Below are positions 19,239 to 30,525 of a stretch of DNA of 32,057 nt, one piece after another. The stretch spans positions 45,673-77,729 of the forward strand of contig CAMPET010000307.1 in assembly GCA_946803715.1 (NCBI GenBank), written 5' to 3'. The position numbers and the translations under genes are program-made. The stretch comes from Beroe ovata. Taxonomy: Eukaryota > Ctenophora > Nuda > Beroida > Beroidae. A model generated the notes under the pieces. The model ran no database searches. It was not told the DNA's origin and saw nothing but the letters and a program-made list of their open reading frames with translations. The stretch's first letter is position 1. Every line of letters begins with the position of its first letter.

Positions 19239-21875
19239 ATGGGCGATAATTCCTCTTCGTCCGAGGACGAGGACGATTTACCGTGTCTGTCCCCGATTGA
19301 GGACTCCGGAGTGCTGGGTGCTCCACGCACCGCGGACCACGTGGGAATATCCTTCCAGCAACTGCTCAAAGATAAAGCGGAGGAGGTAAAACATAGGAAT
19401 TATCATCACATGTGTGTCCCGATGTTCTTTAGACAATCCTCATTCTGTACTCAGTACTAACATACCAGTATTGTACCAGACACAATGGCGCTAGCATGAT
19501 AATGTTAGAAATGCGCATTGTGTGTTTCAACCATCTTCCCATCCGCGGTATTCACCCCCTCCACGGTGTTATAGGACGCTAAGAGGGAAGTGTACCAAGA
19601 GCTCGAGCACTTCTCACTGGGAGACACATCTGACGAAGAGGATGATCCCATTGGTGGGAGTCAGAGCAGCCAGCCAATCAGAGCAGCTCCTGTGAGTAGT
19701 CACAGCCAATCAGAGCAGCTCCTGTGAGTAGTCACAGCCAATCAGAGCAGCTCCTGTGAGTCGTCACAGCCAATAAGAGCAGCTCCTGTGAATAGTCATG
19801 CTGTCGGTGGTATTCACGTGACTGCAGTAATAGACACGCAGACATCATGGAGCAGGACTTTGTTCCTATAAGAACGAGTTTAGTGTTGTTACAGAACTTG
19901 TCAATCCTGCATAATTTCCCAGAAGGAAGTTCTGTGTTACGGTACACGTTACGTCACGGGTTACAAAGCGCTCCCAGAGCTTGTAGTACCGGAGGAGATA
20001 CGTGAACTGTGCCACCCTGACACTGATCCTGATCTACTCGTGATTCTACCATGGGGTGACGTCATACGGGACTCGTTCACCTCGCCGGCACACTACCAGG
20101 TATGGCACACGTGACACTGAGAACACGTAACAAACAACACAAACACATGATATAGTGTTATGTTGCATTTCCTGTTTTTGATAACGTGCCGCGTTTTTCA
20201 CGAGATATTATTATGTTACGCGTTGTTAGTATGTTGTATGGGAAGTGTTTATCAAAGCATGATATGATCAGGTCTGGTTGTTTGGTCTGGTTTGCTATTG
20301 TCAAGATACTGAGGTGAGCAGGCAAGCAACGTACATCTTGTTAAGGGAACTGGAAAACACACCGGTCAGTCAGACTTACACACCGCCAGCAGAGGACCTT
20401 TGCAACGTGTTCGATGATTATGGTAAGCCAGTAACTATGGGTGATGACATCAATCGGTTTACTTTCATATCATTATTCTCCCTCGAATTCGTAAATATTC
20501 TGCGAGATCCAGTGTTTCAGCGATCCACTCTGTAACTCGGTTCCTATTGACGGTGAAAATAGGAAATTTGGAGTCCAGCAGAGACCCCTTCTCAGTCCAG
20601 TTTTGCTGTTTCAGGTGCTGTAAGTGAGCCGGAAGTGTTAAGCATATACGATATCCCTGAGGTACCGTCGTACTATGAGAATATCAAGAATGCCCTCAAA
20701 GTGTATGGAACTTCGGTGAAGTTGAGAGATGGAGATTCTAATGAAACAGTCCTTGAGAGTGTCATAACAGTAGTCAAATTGGTGAGGGGTGTGTGTGTGT
20801 GTGTGTGTGTCTGTGTGTGTCTGTGTCTGTGTATGTGTGTGTGAGTGTGTGTGTATGTGTCTGTGCGTCTGTGTGTCTGTGTGTGTCTGTGTCTCTGGCA
20901 CGCGCACACAGACGCTGTCTGTTTGCCTGCCAGTGTATATGTATTGTGTAACTGTATTGTGTAGGTATGTGTCGCGTCAACCTGGTTCGAGCTGACAAAC
21001 AATCTGAATGCTTCACTCTCCAGATAGCTCGTTTTTGTCAAGACCAACACGTAACAACATGTCTAGAATTCGTGGAGATTAGTAACATACTATCCAACAT
21101 ATTCGATGGATTAAGTGAGTAGCTTCTCATATCTTCATCTGAGAACAAGCTAGAGTTGCACGGTCCCGGTTCTTCTTCAGACCCCTCACCATACTCTTTT
21201 CACCACAGATAGTTTCACAAGTGTCGAAATAGACAGAATATCGCTTGCTATCGCAGAGGAGGTTAGGAGTATGTTGGTCGCTCCTGCGTTATGCCAGGTA
21301 CACAATCACAATGACTGGTTCGTCATATTGTGATCGTTGCTCTAAATGTGCTTTCTAACCACTTGGCTGATTGCTACCACATAAAACTCGACTGGAGTAT
21401 CTATTATATGGGGATATAAGGTAGCCACCACTTCATTATATTCTCTCTGTCTCAGGTGATCAGGTCAGGTAACCCCCGGTGTCACCTGATCCTGGAACAA
21501 GTCACTCTCCTCATCCTCTCCCAATACGCTGGGATGCCGACCACTCCATCCCAGGAGACGACCACCCCCGAGGAGGTGGAACGACCACAACTCCACAACA
21601 TCATCCTCAAGATAGTCGAGTCCTCGCTCGATGTCCGCAAGTGGGAGGAGGTGGGGGCCCTGTGTACCATCCTGGATTACCACGTGTCTCAGGCAGTCCT
21701 GGACAAGGACCAGCTGGCAGAGGCCCAATCTGCACTCCGACACCTCTACACGTCCATCAACGAGAAGCAGGAAGAGAGACTGAGCACGGTTAAGACACGG
21801 ATACTGGCTATCGAGGCGCTGGTTATGAAGAGGGGACAGATGGGCGACGATGCGATGACTATGTTCTGGGGGTAG
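19239..21875 (+). CDS. FAM178/SLF2-like protein (tentative)
   Basis: Eight exons join in frame to 438 aa: 19239-19385, 19575-19691, 19923-20099, 20314-20422, 20615-20781, 21024-21114, 21209-21297 and 21456-21875. The N-terminus is acidic and serine-rich (SSSSEDEDDL), followed by FQQLLKDKAEE and an acidic patch GDTSDEEDD. The rest is helical with no catalytic motif. The segment PEEIRELCHPDTDPDLLVIL, the helix SRQATYILLREL and PPAEDLCNVFDDYG recall the FAM178 domain of SLF2, which helps bring the SMC5/6 complex to DNA damage. That match is by eye and weak, so the symbol is left blank. Exon 2 ends inside a 32-bp minisatellite. A GT tract fills part of intron 5. The ATG is the first Met and is preceded by the promoter-like spacer. 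Confidence 0.6.
19670..19798 (+). repeat. 32-bp minisatellite with embedded splice donors (4 units)
   Basis: Same repeat as at 17757-17949 but with four units. The first unit again ends exon 2 at 19691 with CCT|GTGAGT. The copy-number difference (4 versus 6) explains most of the length difference between the duplicated blocks. Confidence 0.9.
20787..20905. repeat. (GT)n microsatellite in SLF2-like intron 5
   Basis: Interrupted TG repeat with TCTG and ATG variants, starting 6 bases after the exon 5 donor at 20781. All long frames through it are artefacts. Confidence 0.9.
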
Positions 21876-22112
21876 AGCCTAGGGGGGAGGGGAGAATATC
21901 CTCTGCTTGTTTTTATGGGATCCAATATATGAATTATTACCTTTACCATAGTACCATTGACATTGAATAGTACCTATTGAATTTAATCTCTATTGTAATT
22001 TGAAGCGAGAGTTGATTGTTTTCTCTACCTGCCTGATCAATGATCATGTCTGACATACAGATCTTTTGCTGACTTACAACTCGCTAACTTATCCGCGATA
22101 ACTACTATAGCC

Positions 22113-22661
22113 ATGTTCGAAGTCACCACTCCTCTCAAAGATACTCTCTCCTTCATCAAAACGACCATTCCCAAGGAAGTTTTCAGGAAGCTCTGCTCCA
22201 AGACCAGTATCGTGTATCCATCTCAGGGTGTAGCTCGTAGTGACGTCATCAAATTATCAGAGAACCTGGAATGTGACGAAGTTCAGTGTCAGCGTGCCGT
22301 CGACACGATATTTTTCCTCTTTAACCGGATTGCGTATAACACGACGAAACCGAGTGCTGTCCGCAACTTCTTGACGTCGTATCTCGGAGAAGATCACGCA
22401 GGGGTGATTGCGGAGGTTTGGGAAACGACCGCACCCGATATTATCGCACGACTCAAGCGACCAAAGAGTGAGCAGAGTTTTGCGTGGAGCAGCAGCGTGC
22501 GTATGTCGCGGGACGATTGTGCTCGGGAAGCGGAAATGGAAGCCACGTTACAAGTCAGGGAGGGAGGCGAATTGAGGAGTGTTACATTTGATTATGAAAG
22601 TCTGGTCAAGTTTTACTCCGAGCTAGAGAAGATTCAAGCTGCTATCGATCATTTGGCGTGA
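22113..22661 (+). CDS. COMMD10: COMM domain-containing protein, COMMD10 type
   Basis: Single-exon gene of 182 aa. COMMD proteins form the hetero-decameric ring of the Commander/CCC complex, which works with retriever in endosomal recycling. The C-terminal about 65 residues form the COMM domain: an AWSSSVRMS strand, then LRSVTFDYESLVKFYSELEK and the terminal IQAAIDHLA, close to the COMMD10 ending FxFYxKLExIQxxLDSL. The N-terminal part is helical, as in the family's HN domain. Length is near the usual 200. ATTAAA near 22777 may serve as poly(A) signal. The choice of COMMD10 over other COMMDs rests on the C-terminal match. Confidence 0.8.
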   Translation: MFEVTTPLKDTLSFIKTTIPKEVFRKLCSKTSIVYPSQGVARSDVIKLSENLECDEVQCQRAVDTIFFLFNRIAYNTTKPSAVRNFLTSYLGEDHAGVIAEVWETTAPDIIARLKRPKSEQSFAWSSSVRMSRDDCAREAEMEATLQVREGGELRSVTFDYESLVKFYSELEKIQAAIDHLA

Positions 22662-23189
22662 TTGTCACACAATTCAGATACATTCACGCAATGATGCAAT
22701 GATGTGTGATCTACATATTGTGTGAATTGAGATCTAATGCTTAGCTGCGAAAGAATTCCAGCTGCGCACTTAACGATTAAAATACCTCATGAATTCTGAG
22801 GTGCAACCATTTCGTTTAGCAACTTATATATAATCTACAGTGTTTTGAAATGATGATTTGAGATTAGTCGTTTGATATTGCTGTGTTTGATTTTAAACGG
22901 TAGATTTTTGATTTTCGATCGTTCTCGCGAGTCGTTTGAGCTTTCTGAGGGACACTCTCTTCACTGTAAATGATAATAATTTTACTATTTGATACCTTTT
23001 GATTTTACGTACGTACCTATGTTTTATGATTTCGAATATTTATAAAATACATGGGTATTACGTGTAGGTAACAATAATTGGGTCAATTCTCATGCATTAA
23101 TTTTCCCAGTTTCGCATGAGCACAATACGTTACTTGGCAGGAAATTTAAATAGACATCCCTATGATCTAACGAGAAGCACGGGTCCAGG
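22662..23189. other. COMMD10-GATD3 spacer
   Basis: A+T-rich, with no recognisable frame on either strand. By position it should contain the COMMD10 3' UTR and the GATD3 promoter. No specific element can be named. Confidence 0.5.
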
Positions 23190-26100
23190 ATGTCGGCAGT
23201 CGCCCGTTATTCCGGCGCACTAGTTCACACTGCTACTAGGAGCATGAGTACTAGAGTAGCTGTCATTCTGTCGGGATGTGGCGTATACGATGGAACGGAA
23301 ATCCACGAGAGTAGTGCCGTGATGACGCACCTCAGTCGGCATGGGGCCGAGGTGTCTCTATTCGCACCTGACAAGGTAGTGGGAGTGTGTGTGTGTGTGT
23401 GTGTGTGNTTGTGTTGTTTTGTGTGTTTGTTTTTGTTTGTGTGTGTGTGGGAGAGGGAATGTGTGTGTGTGTGTGTGGGAATGTGTGTGTGTCAAATTGC
23501 TGCTGTTACAGGATCAGATGCATGTGGTGGATCACACAAGTGGAAGTCCCATGGCGGAAACGAGAAATGTCCTAAAAGAATCTGCCAGGATAGCCAGGGG
23601 GAAGATATCAGCGTTATCTGAACTCAATCCTGCTCAATTCAGTGCACTTATCGTACCAGGTAAATCCACAACAAATTGTAATACAATTTCGTCAGTAATT
23701 TCCTCTAAAAATTGGAATACATTTAAGATAGTTATACATTTTTCCATGAATTCTTTTCCAGGTGGATTTGGTGCTGCAAAGAATCTCAGTAACTTTGCAA
23801 CTGATGGACCAGCAATGAATGTAGACAGTGAAGTCAGTGAAGCAGTGAAGAGTTTCCACAGTCAGGGGAAACCGATTGGGTTGTGCTGCATAGCACCAGT
23901 GATTGCTGCCAAAACAATTCCCGGGGTGACAGTTACTGTAGGTAAGTGCGATATGTACTGTGATGTGGAGTGCAGGTAACTGCAAACCGTTAGTCCCGTT
24001 ATTGTCGGTGTACTACAACTGATTCTGCTTCATTACTTAAACTATATTACGTCATTCAAATTTCAAGTGCTTGGAATTCTTAATTTGCCAATCAACCCAA
24101 ATAAGCAAATGAAGGGCCATCGAGCGAAAAATCAAAATTATGTAATTTCTTCAATTCAAAATTGTTTATTTCTAGGGGATTTTTCGGCGCAAAATCTTAT
24201 TTCAACTAGCAAAGGATGAACCAGCAAACCAGTCCACTCTCTCCGTTATACTAAAAAGATCCCTGAAATAAATCCCTGAATGTCACATATCTTTAGCTGA
24301 CCAGTCCTCTCCTAAATATCACAGGGGTTTATAATGTGTTACCGAATTATTCATGTTTAATTCCTTGCCTATGCAGTCTGCAGACATGCAGTATTTTCCT
24401 GCAAGGTCTCATACCTATACCAATCTGCACTACATAGATATCTTTTAGTTTAGCTCAGAACATTGGGGATAGTTTCCGGGAGATTTGGGTTGTAAGGAAA
24501 TTATTATGGTAACTGAAAGTCAAAATAATTGATGAGTTTAGGCTTGTATGTTCTCTTGGCCGGGTATATTCTTTGGGGGTGTCATTGGTTCATTGGCTAC
24601 TGGGACTCCATTCACAATATGATCCAACCTGTCATTTGAGGTCTTCGAGGGTGCAAGAAACTTCGAAAGGATTGATTTTGCTGTTTTGCTAAGCATATCA
24701 TCGTAGAGAAATGGATTTATCACCGAATTTATTGGAAGGATAATGATGGAGAATGTTGAATACCAAGGAGTAGCATCAACTTCACCAAGAGAATGGATAA
24801 CAGCCACAATGATAAAAGGGATCCAGCAAATACAATCTGTCAGAATTATGACAGATATTTTTCTCTGAGTTGCTTTATGTCTTCTTTTAAATCTTTCTCC
24901 CAAATTTGCAGCAGATTGCTTTGAAACCGATGATATGGTCAAGTAGGAGACTGCAATGATGAGAAAACAGACAAAATTTAGTCCTAATACACTCCACACG
25001 AACTGTCTCTGAGGATCTGATGAAGTGACAAAGTACTTGAACATGCAAGTTGCATCATTGCCGTAAAACTCTAGTTTTTTCGTCTTCAAAACTCCGTAAT
25101 CCTTTGAGAACATGTCTTGTATCATTCTGGATATAAGCTTCCATTTCAAGGTCTTCTTTTGCATACGACCATAGTACTTTGATAGGATTTCAGAATGTTC
25201 ATTCCCACCAAGGAATCCCAGGAAAACTTTATATTCGGGATCATGAAGGAGACCGTTCACAAAAAAGTTATCCAAGCTCGGAGTTATAGGGACAAGAGCC
25301 AAAGCAATCGAACCCAATGAAACGAAAAACACTTTCAATACTAGTTTGGCTACGCTCTTTTTGTTCAGTCCAGGCGAAGCATTGGTTAAAGTTTTTAAAA
25401 CTGACAATGCTCTAATACTGCTTAGCGTTGTCATGGATATTAAAGACAACTGCGATCCAAAGGTATTGACTATTCCTAAAGCTGTGCATTTAGCATCTGT
25501 CAGCCATTCTGTTTGCTTTGAGCAATAGTTTTCTTTGAATGTGATGTCCATCAAAGCTAAGGATAGCAGATAAATGCCAATCATTAGATCACCTAAGTTG
25601 ATGAGAAAAACTAGAACTTTGTTGGTCAATGAGCGAATGTTTTTAGATTTAATCATAGTGCTGATATTTCTGACCAGGGTGAATAAGTTGCATATAACAG
25701 CTATGCAACCGAAAACCCAGGCAGCTGTCTTAATTCCAGCATCATCAAGAAGTTCTCGGGAGCATTCATTATTGCATTCATCTGATAGATCCAAGCAGTG
25801 GAATACTGAATCACATTTCTGTGTTTTTGGGATATAATGTGTTGATTTTGCACACTTGAAATGGTTGGTGCAGTTTGCCTCATCTGAACTGTCACCACAA
25901 TCATCCACCAAATCGCACACTTTCGTATATGGTAAACACTTCTGATTATTGTTGCAGACAAATATCCGATTGCGAAATAGTCCACGTGATTTTAAGAGTA
26001 AGGCCAAATAGGGCTTATCACTTTCCTTTGGGCTTTTGGCATAAGTTTTCACTCTGAAAGGAAATTGTAGCGGACAGGAGTATATTGTAGGTATCACTGC

Positions 26101-29100
26101 AAGTGGGCAAATCGAATCATAGCATGCATTGTTACAGCTCCTGAAAACATAGTNACATGCAAGTTGCATCATTGCCGTAAAACTCTAGTTTTTTCGTCTT
26201 CAAAACTCCGTAATCCTTTGAGAACATGTCTTGTATCATTCTGGATATAAGCTTCCATTTCAAGGTCTTCTTTTGCATACGACCATAGTACTTTGATAGG
26301 ATTTCAGAATGTTCATTCCCACCTAGGAATCCCAGGAAAACTTTATATTCGGGATCATGAAGGAGACCGTTCACAAAAAAGTTATCCAAGCTCGGAGTTA
26401 TAGGGACAAGGGCCAAAGCAATCGAACCCAATGAAACGAAAAACACTTTCAATACTAGTTTGGCTACGCTCTTTTTGTTCAGTCCAGGCGAAGCATTGGT
26501 TAAAGTTTTTAAAACTGACAATGCTCTAATACTGCTTAGCGTTGTCATGGATATTAAAGACAACTGCGATCCAAAGGTATTGACTATTCCTAAAGCTGTG
26601 CATTTAGCATCTGTCAGCCATTCCGTTTGCTTTGAGCAATAGTTTTCTTTGAATGTGATGTCCATCAAAGCTAAGGATAGCAGATAAATGCCAATCATTA
26701 GATCACCTAAGTTGATGAGAAAAACTAGAACTTTGTTGGTCAATGAGCGAATGTTTTTAGATTTAATCATAGTGCTGATATTTCTGACCAGGGTGAATAA
26801 GTTGCATATAACAGCTATGCAACCGAAAACCCAGGCAGCTGTCTTAATTCCAGCATCATCAAGAAGTTCTCGGGAGCATTCATTATTGCATTCATCTGAT
26901 AGATCCAAGCAGTGGAATACTGAATCACATTTCTGTGTTTTTGGGATATAATGTGTTGATTTTGCACACTTGAAATGGTTGGTGCAGTTTGCCTCATCTG
27001 AACTGTCACCACAATCATCCACCAAATCGCACACTTTCGTATATGGTAAACACTTCTGATTATTGTTGCAGACAAATATCCGATTGCGAAATAGTCCACG
27101 TGATTTTAAGAGTAAGGCCAAATAGGGCTTATCACTTTCCTTTGGGCTTTTGGCATAAGTTTTCACTCTGAAAGGAAATTGTAGCGGACAGGAGTATATT
27201 GTAGGTATCACTGCAAGTGGGCAAATCGAATCATAGCATGCATTGTTACAGCTCCTGAAAACATAGTTCTCTCCATAGACATGATCACATGTGCTAGGAA
27301 CATATGGCAAGACAAACAGTTCATGAAACTGTTCAAGTCCAAAAACAAAATGATCAGGGAACCTAAAGCGCTGGGTCAAGCAGGGGTTTTTCATAAGATC
27401 TTCCAAGTTTGACATTCCTTTGACACAAAAGGACATGTGGTGAACCCAGCCTGACCGATGGCCACTTATCGGTTGTACGGTATCTTGCAAATCTGTGTAG
27501 ATATCGGGAAACTTTCTAGATACAGAACAGACATTGTTTTCGAGGCCACAGCTCTCTACTCCATCACAGAGCAGATCCATTTCCACATAGCCTGACTCTT
27601 TACCCCTACAGAGAAAAACATCCCTGCACTGACTATCTTCAAGGATGAATCTCCGTGTAGGTCCATATCCACAAGTTGGCCATAATGAACCGTCCTCATC
27701 TATCCCATCCATACAGTCTGTGACACCGTCCTTCAGCCATGACAAGGGTATTGGCAAATGTTCCTTTAACCTGCCTCGTCTCTCACAAGTCTGCTTTGTC
27801 TGCAGGAAACAGACCCCTTGATCCTCGTCACTGTTGTCTTGGCAATCTAGCGTTCCATCACACATCTTGTGCTTGTGAACAAGACAGATACCTGTCAGCT
27901 GTTCACAGGTGTTCTCAAAGTTGTCATCACACAGTTTCGATTTGCCCTTGCATAACATGAAGACTGATACTGTTGATGGATAGCCATCCACAAGACAGGT
28001 TACTCCAACTCTCTGTCGGTCTGTACAGTTAGTTTGGTCAAAGTAATTTTTACACAATGGGAATCTTGGCGAGCATCTCAAATTTTCAGTTAATTCTATT
28101 TGATAATCCGAGTTTTCATAATTCAATGCATTATACTTTACACATATCTGATGATTCCCGTCATCGGTTTTGGCTTTGCAATTTGCTTCGTCCTCACCTT
28201 TCAAACACTCTTTCCGGCCATTACAAATTCTTGTAGGATCTACGTAGGTAGGATAATCATCATGATAAGATATATCGCTGCTCTGTTTCCCCCTACTACA
28301 ATGAAAACCGTACTTAACATTATTGCAAAACCACTCGTCTTCACAAGTTACATCTTCAGCATCACATTCCAGATTGCAGATCAAGTTGTTTGCAATTACT
28401 TGACCCGAGGGAAGCATGGTATACCTATAGTTTGTATCGCAATGTTCCTCATCAATGAAGGTATTAGCACACTCTCTACGACCATTGCAGATGAAACCTT
28501 CCTTCGTTTCACGTAGTACCAAATCAGAAGCGAATTCTGGGTCAATAATTGTTGCTTTCACTTCGTCACACAAATATGCCCCACATAAAGCAGTGAAGCC
28601 GGTTTTACTGAGTTCCAGATTGTACTCCACGATTCCACATAATTGGTAAAATTGTGGGTCGCGTGGGCATCGTGTTTTATAGCCAATGTTTGCATTAAAA
28701 TAGTACGTGTCCGAATTGAAGCATTTGAAATATTGGGTGCCGCTAGTCATCCCGTCATGACAGACGTATTTCATGAACCCATTGTACTCTACGACCTTAC
28801 AGACAGGACCTGAGAGTGGTAATCTGTGAGAGTGGGAATGGATATCAAGCGCCTAGACCCAGATGGTGATAGTGAGGAAATTGGTGGGGTTTATAATGTG
28901 TGGTGATAGATGAACATGGACTCGTAGCAAAGAAACATGGATTACCTTCTCCTGCATTTGATTCTTTGGTTGAAGCTTCTCCACAGAGAACGACCAAAAC
29001 AATGAAGAGGTTGACGTCTCTCATGTCCGTTGCCTCGTTGGATTGATCAATCTCTCCTACCATCTCTTTTATAGCTATCCTTTGCGCCCNCCCCCCCGTA

Positions 29101-30129
29101 AAGAGTTGCTATGCTTATGAGGTATTCGAAGAATGATGCAGTTACTTTTCTTTGTTAAGAATAGGATGCTCGGTAAGGCACACGTCTCTTTGAAATATTC
29201 CTCAATAAGCCTCTATATAATGCCTCTGTATGATGCCTCACAAATAAGTGCTAAGTCGAGCACTGTTGACCATCTTGTTGTTTTTATCCGCTTCTCACCT
29301 TCACCTTATTGTTGGGGCGAGTAGAATAATATGTGAGTATGTGCTGGCGTTATGCAGGTCAATCCGAGGGGGAGAACAATGTAATATGTGCCATTATCAT
29401 CCCTTGAGCAGGAGTCTGGTGATCAGGTGACAGCTGATCGGGTGTCAGGTGATCAGGAGTCAGGTGATCAGGTGACAGCTGATCAGGTGTCAGGTGATCA
29501 GTTGTCAGGGATTGCTGACAACACCACTTGGGTACGTTCCAGTATGTTCTGAATCTTTATACCATTCTCTTTACCAAGATGAATAACACCTGAAAAGGAT
29601 TTGGGGTCACTGATTACCCAAAACATCAGACTCGCCAGATTCCCTGTACTATCAGACGTAATTATCATTTTGTGACGGCATGTTACTCTTCCTGAAATTT
29701 GGAGAGTTCAAGGGAGAACAGCTGTTCTCATCTACACCGTATTCCCTCAGGGAGCAGCGAGGAGAGCGAAAAGTGGCCGTATGCAGGGACGGCTGCGGCG
29801 ATAGAGAGCATGGGTGGGAAGCATGTTGTAACTGACGTGTGCCAGACTCATGTTGACCAATCTAACAAGGTAAGATCGTCAGATCTTCACGTGCGGGGAA
29901 TTACTGGTCCCCATGGAAACAACCTTTACCTGATACAACCAGAGTGACAACCATAACTGAAAACCAGAGTGACAACCATTACTGAAAACTAGAGTGAGAG
30001 GCTGGAACTTTAAATACTTTTCCCGTGCAGGTTGTAACAACGGCGGCATTCATGTGCGAAACAGCACTCCATGAAATACACGATGGAATCGGTAACATGG
30101 TGAGCGATGTTCTGAAACTAGTGGACTGA
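23190..30129 (+). CDS. GATD3: GATD3 / ES1 family (DJ-1/PfpI-like) mitochondrial protein
   Basis: Class-I glutamine-amidotransferase-like protein of the ES1 family, normally mitochondrial; a deglycase-type activity has been proposed for relatives. Five exons join in frame to 243 aa: 23190-23375, 23512-23659, 23762-23941, 29751-29869 and 30031-30129. Matches run throughout: [16 protein letters not shown] (exon 1), MHVVDHTSG and [15 protein letters not shown] (exon 2), [10 protein letters not shown] and [10 protein letters not shown] with the nucleophile-elbow Cys (exon 3), EKWPYAGTA and THVDQSNK (exon 4), [20 protein letters not shown] (exon 5). The N-terminus is Arg/Ser-rich with no acids before about residue 35, fitting a transit peptide. 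Intron 3 is 5.8 kb and encloses the whole LDLa-GPCR gene on the other strand. Intron 1 is a GT tract containing an N. Confidence 0.92.
23382..23491. repeat. (GT)n microsatellite with N in GATD3 intron 1
   Basis: Long TG tract interrupted by an N at 23408, so its true length is unknown. It makes up most of the 136-bp intron. Confidence 0.9.
23942..24537. other. GATD3 intron 3, left part / GPCR 3' flank
   Basis: Non-coding on both strands as far as can be seen. It lies between GATD3 exon 3 and the receptor stop codon, and should include the receptor 3' UTR by position. Confidence 0.55.
24538..29024 (-). CDS. LDLa-repeat class A GPCR (LGR/RXFP-related 7TM), nested gene
   Basis: Cell-surface receptor of about 1,080 aa once the duplicated block is collapsed. 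Exon 1 (29024-28946) encodes a signal peptide, [19 protein letters not shown]. It is spliced G|GT to a second exon starting at 28809 that encodes everything else. The ectodomain is Cys-rich with several LDL-receptor class A modules. The clearest are [26 protein letters not shown] and [13 protein letters not shown]; others are degenerate. The 7TM part has [12 protein letters not shown] in TM2, CWIPF in TM6 and NPFLYD for NPxxY in TM7. TM2 and the first extracellular loop resemble glycoprotein-hormone/relaxin-receptor GPCRs, but no LRRs are visible. The DRY site reads SIRAL. The gene as written is broken by an N at 26154 and repeats 1113 bp. The frame is continuous when 26155 is followed by 25040. 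Met at 29063 is an alternative start. Confidence 0.85.
25041..26153. repeat. Duplicated GPCR block, copy 1
   Basis: 1113 bp nearly identical to 26155-27267, with only a handful of single-base differences noticed (for example ACCAAGG versus ACCTAGG). It covers the last two LDLa modules and TM1-TM4. It ends exactly at the N. Confidence 0.92.
26154..26154. other. Single N, contig junction
   Basis: Ambiguous base between the two GPCR copies. It marks the scaffold join. Confidence 0.9.
26155..27267. repeat. Duplicated GPCR block, copy 2
   Basis: Same length as copy 1 and contiguous with the unique ectodomain to its right, whereas copy 1 is contiguous with unique TM5-TM7 to its left. This is the pattern of one gene with unmerged contig ends. 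Confidence 0.92.
29064..29750. promoter_or_regulatory. GATD3 intron 3, right part / GPCR upstream region
   Basis: Lies between the receptor's first exon and GATD3 exon 4, and so should hold the receptor promoter by position. It contains an N inside a poly-C run at 29090 and the TGATCA-rich repeat at 29415-29504. No gene is seen. Confidence 0.45.
29415..29504. repeat. 45-bp tandem duplication rich in TGATCA
   Basis: Two adjacent 45-bp units related to GGTGATCAGGTGACAGCTGA plus TCAGGTGTCAGGTGATCAG. Together they carry five TGATCA palindromes, and CAGCTG once per unit. Confidence 0.85.
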
Positions 30130-30525
30130 AAAAATGGAGGCACACTTTGTAAATACATGATATGTTTGTTCTGTGTTATCTTACTATCTTAGTATTTAAA
30201 AGCTAGAAATTTGAACCTTCAATCGCGGTCCAGTACCTAGTACAAGAAAAGTGTCATATTTCTACAATCTACATCATATTTAGGCAAGTTTAAGCCATAT
30301 GAATCAAAACTGATCCTCTCAAGTCATGTATTCCAATAATATGACCTGGTATCCCCAATTATAGTTATTCATTTTTAGATGAAATGATGATAAACACTTT
30401 CAGCTAGAATGTATGAAATGTAGACAACCTCACTGCACTTAGAATACAGCTCGCACTAGTCTGCTGCTGTATTGACCTAAGGTCACTGAGAATCAACTGT
30501 AGTGCACTAAGAACACTACGTCAAG
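30130..30525. other. GATD3-GTF2F2 spacer
   Basis: A+T-rich and closed in all frames. By position it holds the GATD3 3' UTR and GTF2F2 promoter. No element is recognised. Confidence 0.5.

Larger units (their letters stand above)
18454..20304. repeat. Duplicated block, copy 2
   Basis: Second copy of 16544-18452, starting right after the N. It runs on into the unique remainder of the SLF2-like gene, so this copy carries the complete gene. Confidence 0.9.

Noticed and set aside
20638-21050. Several His/Thr- or Val/Cys-rich frames on both strands
   Set aside because: They translate the GT microsatellite in an intron.
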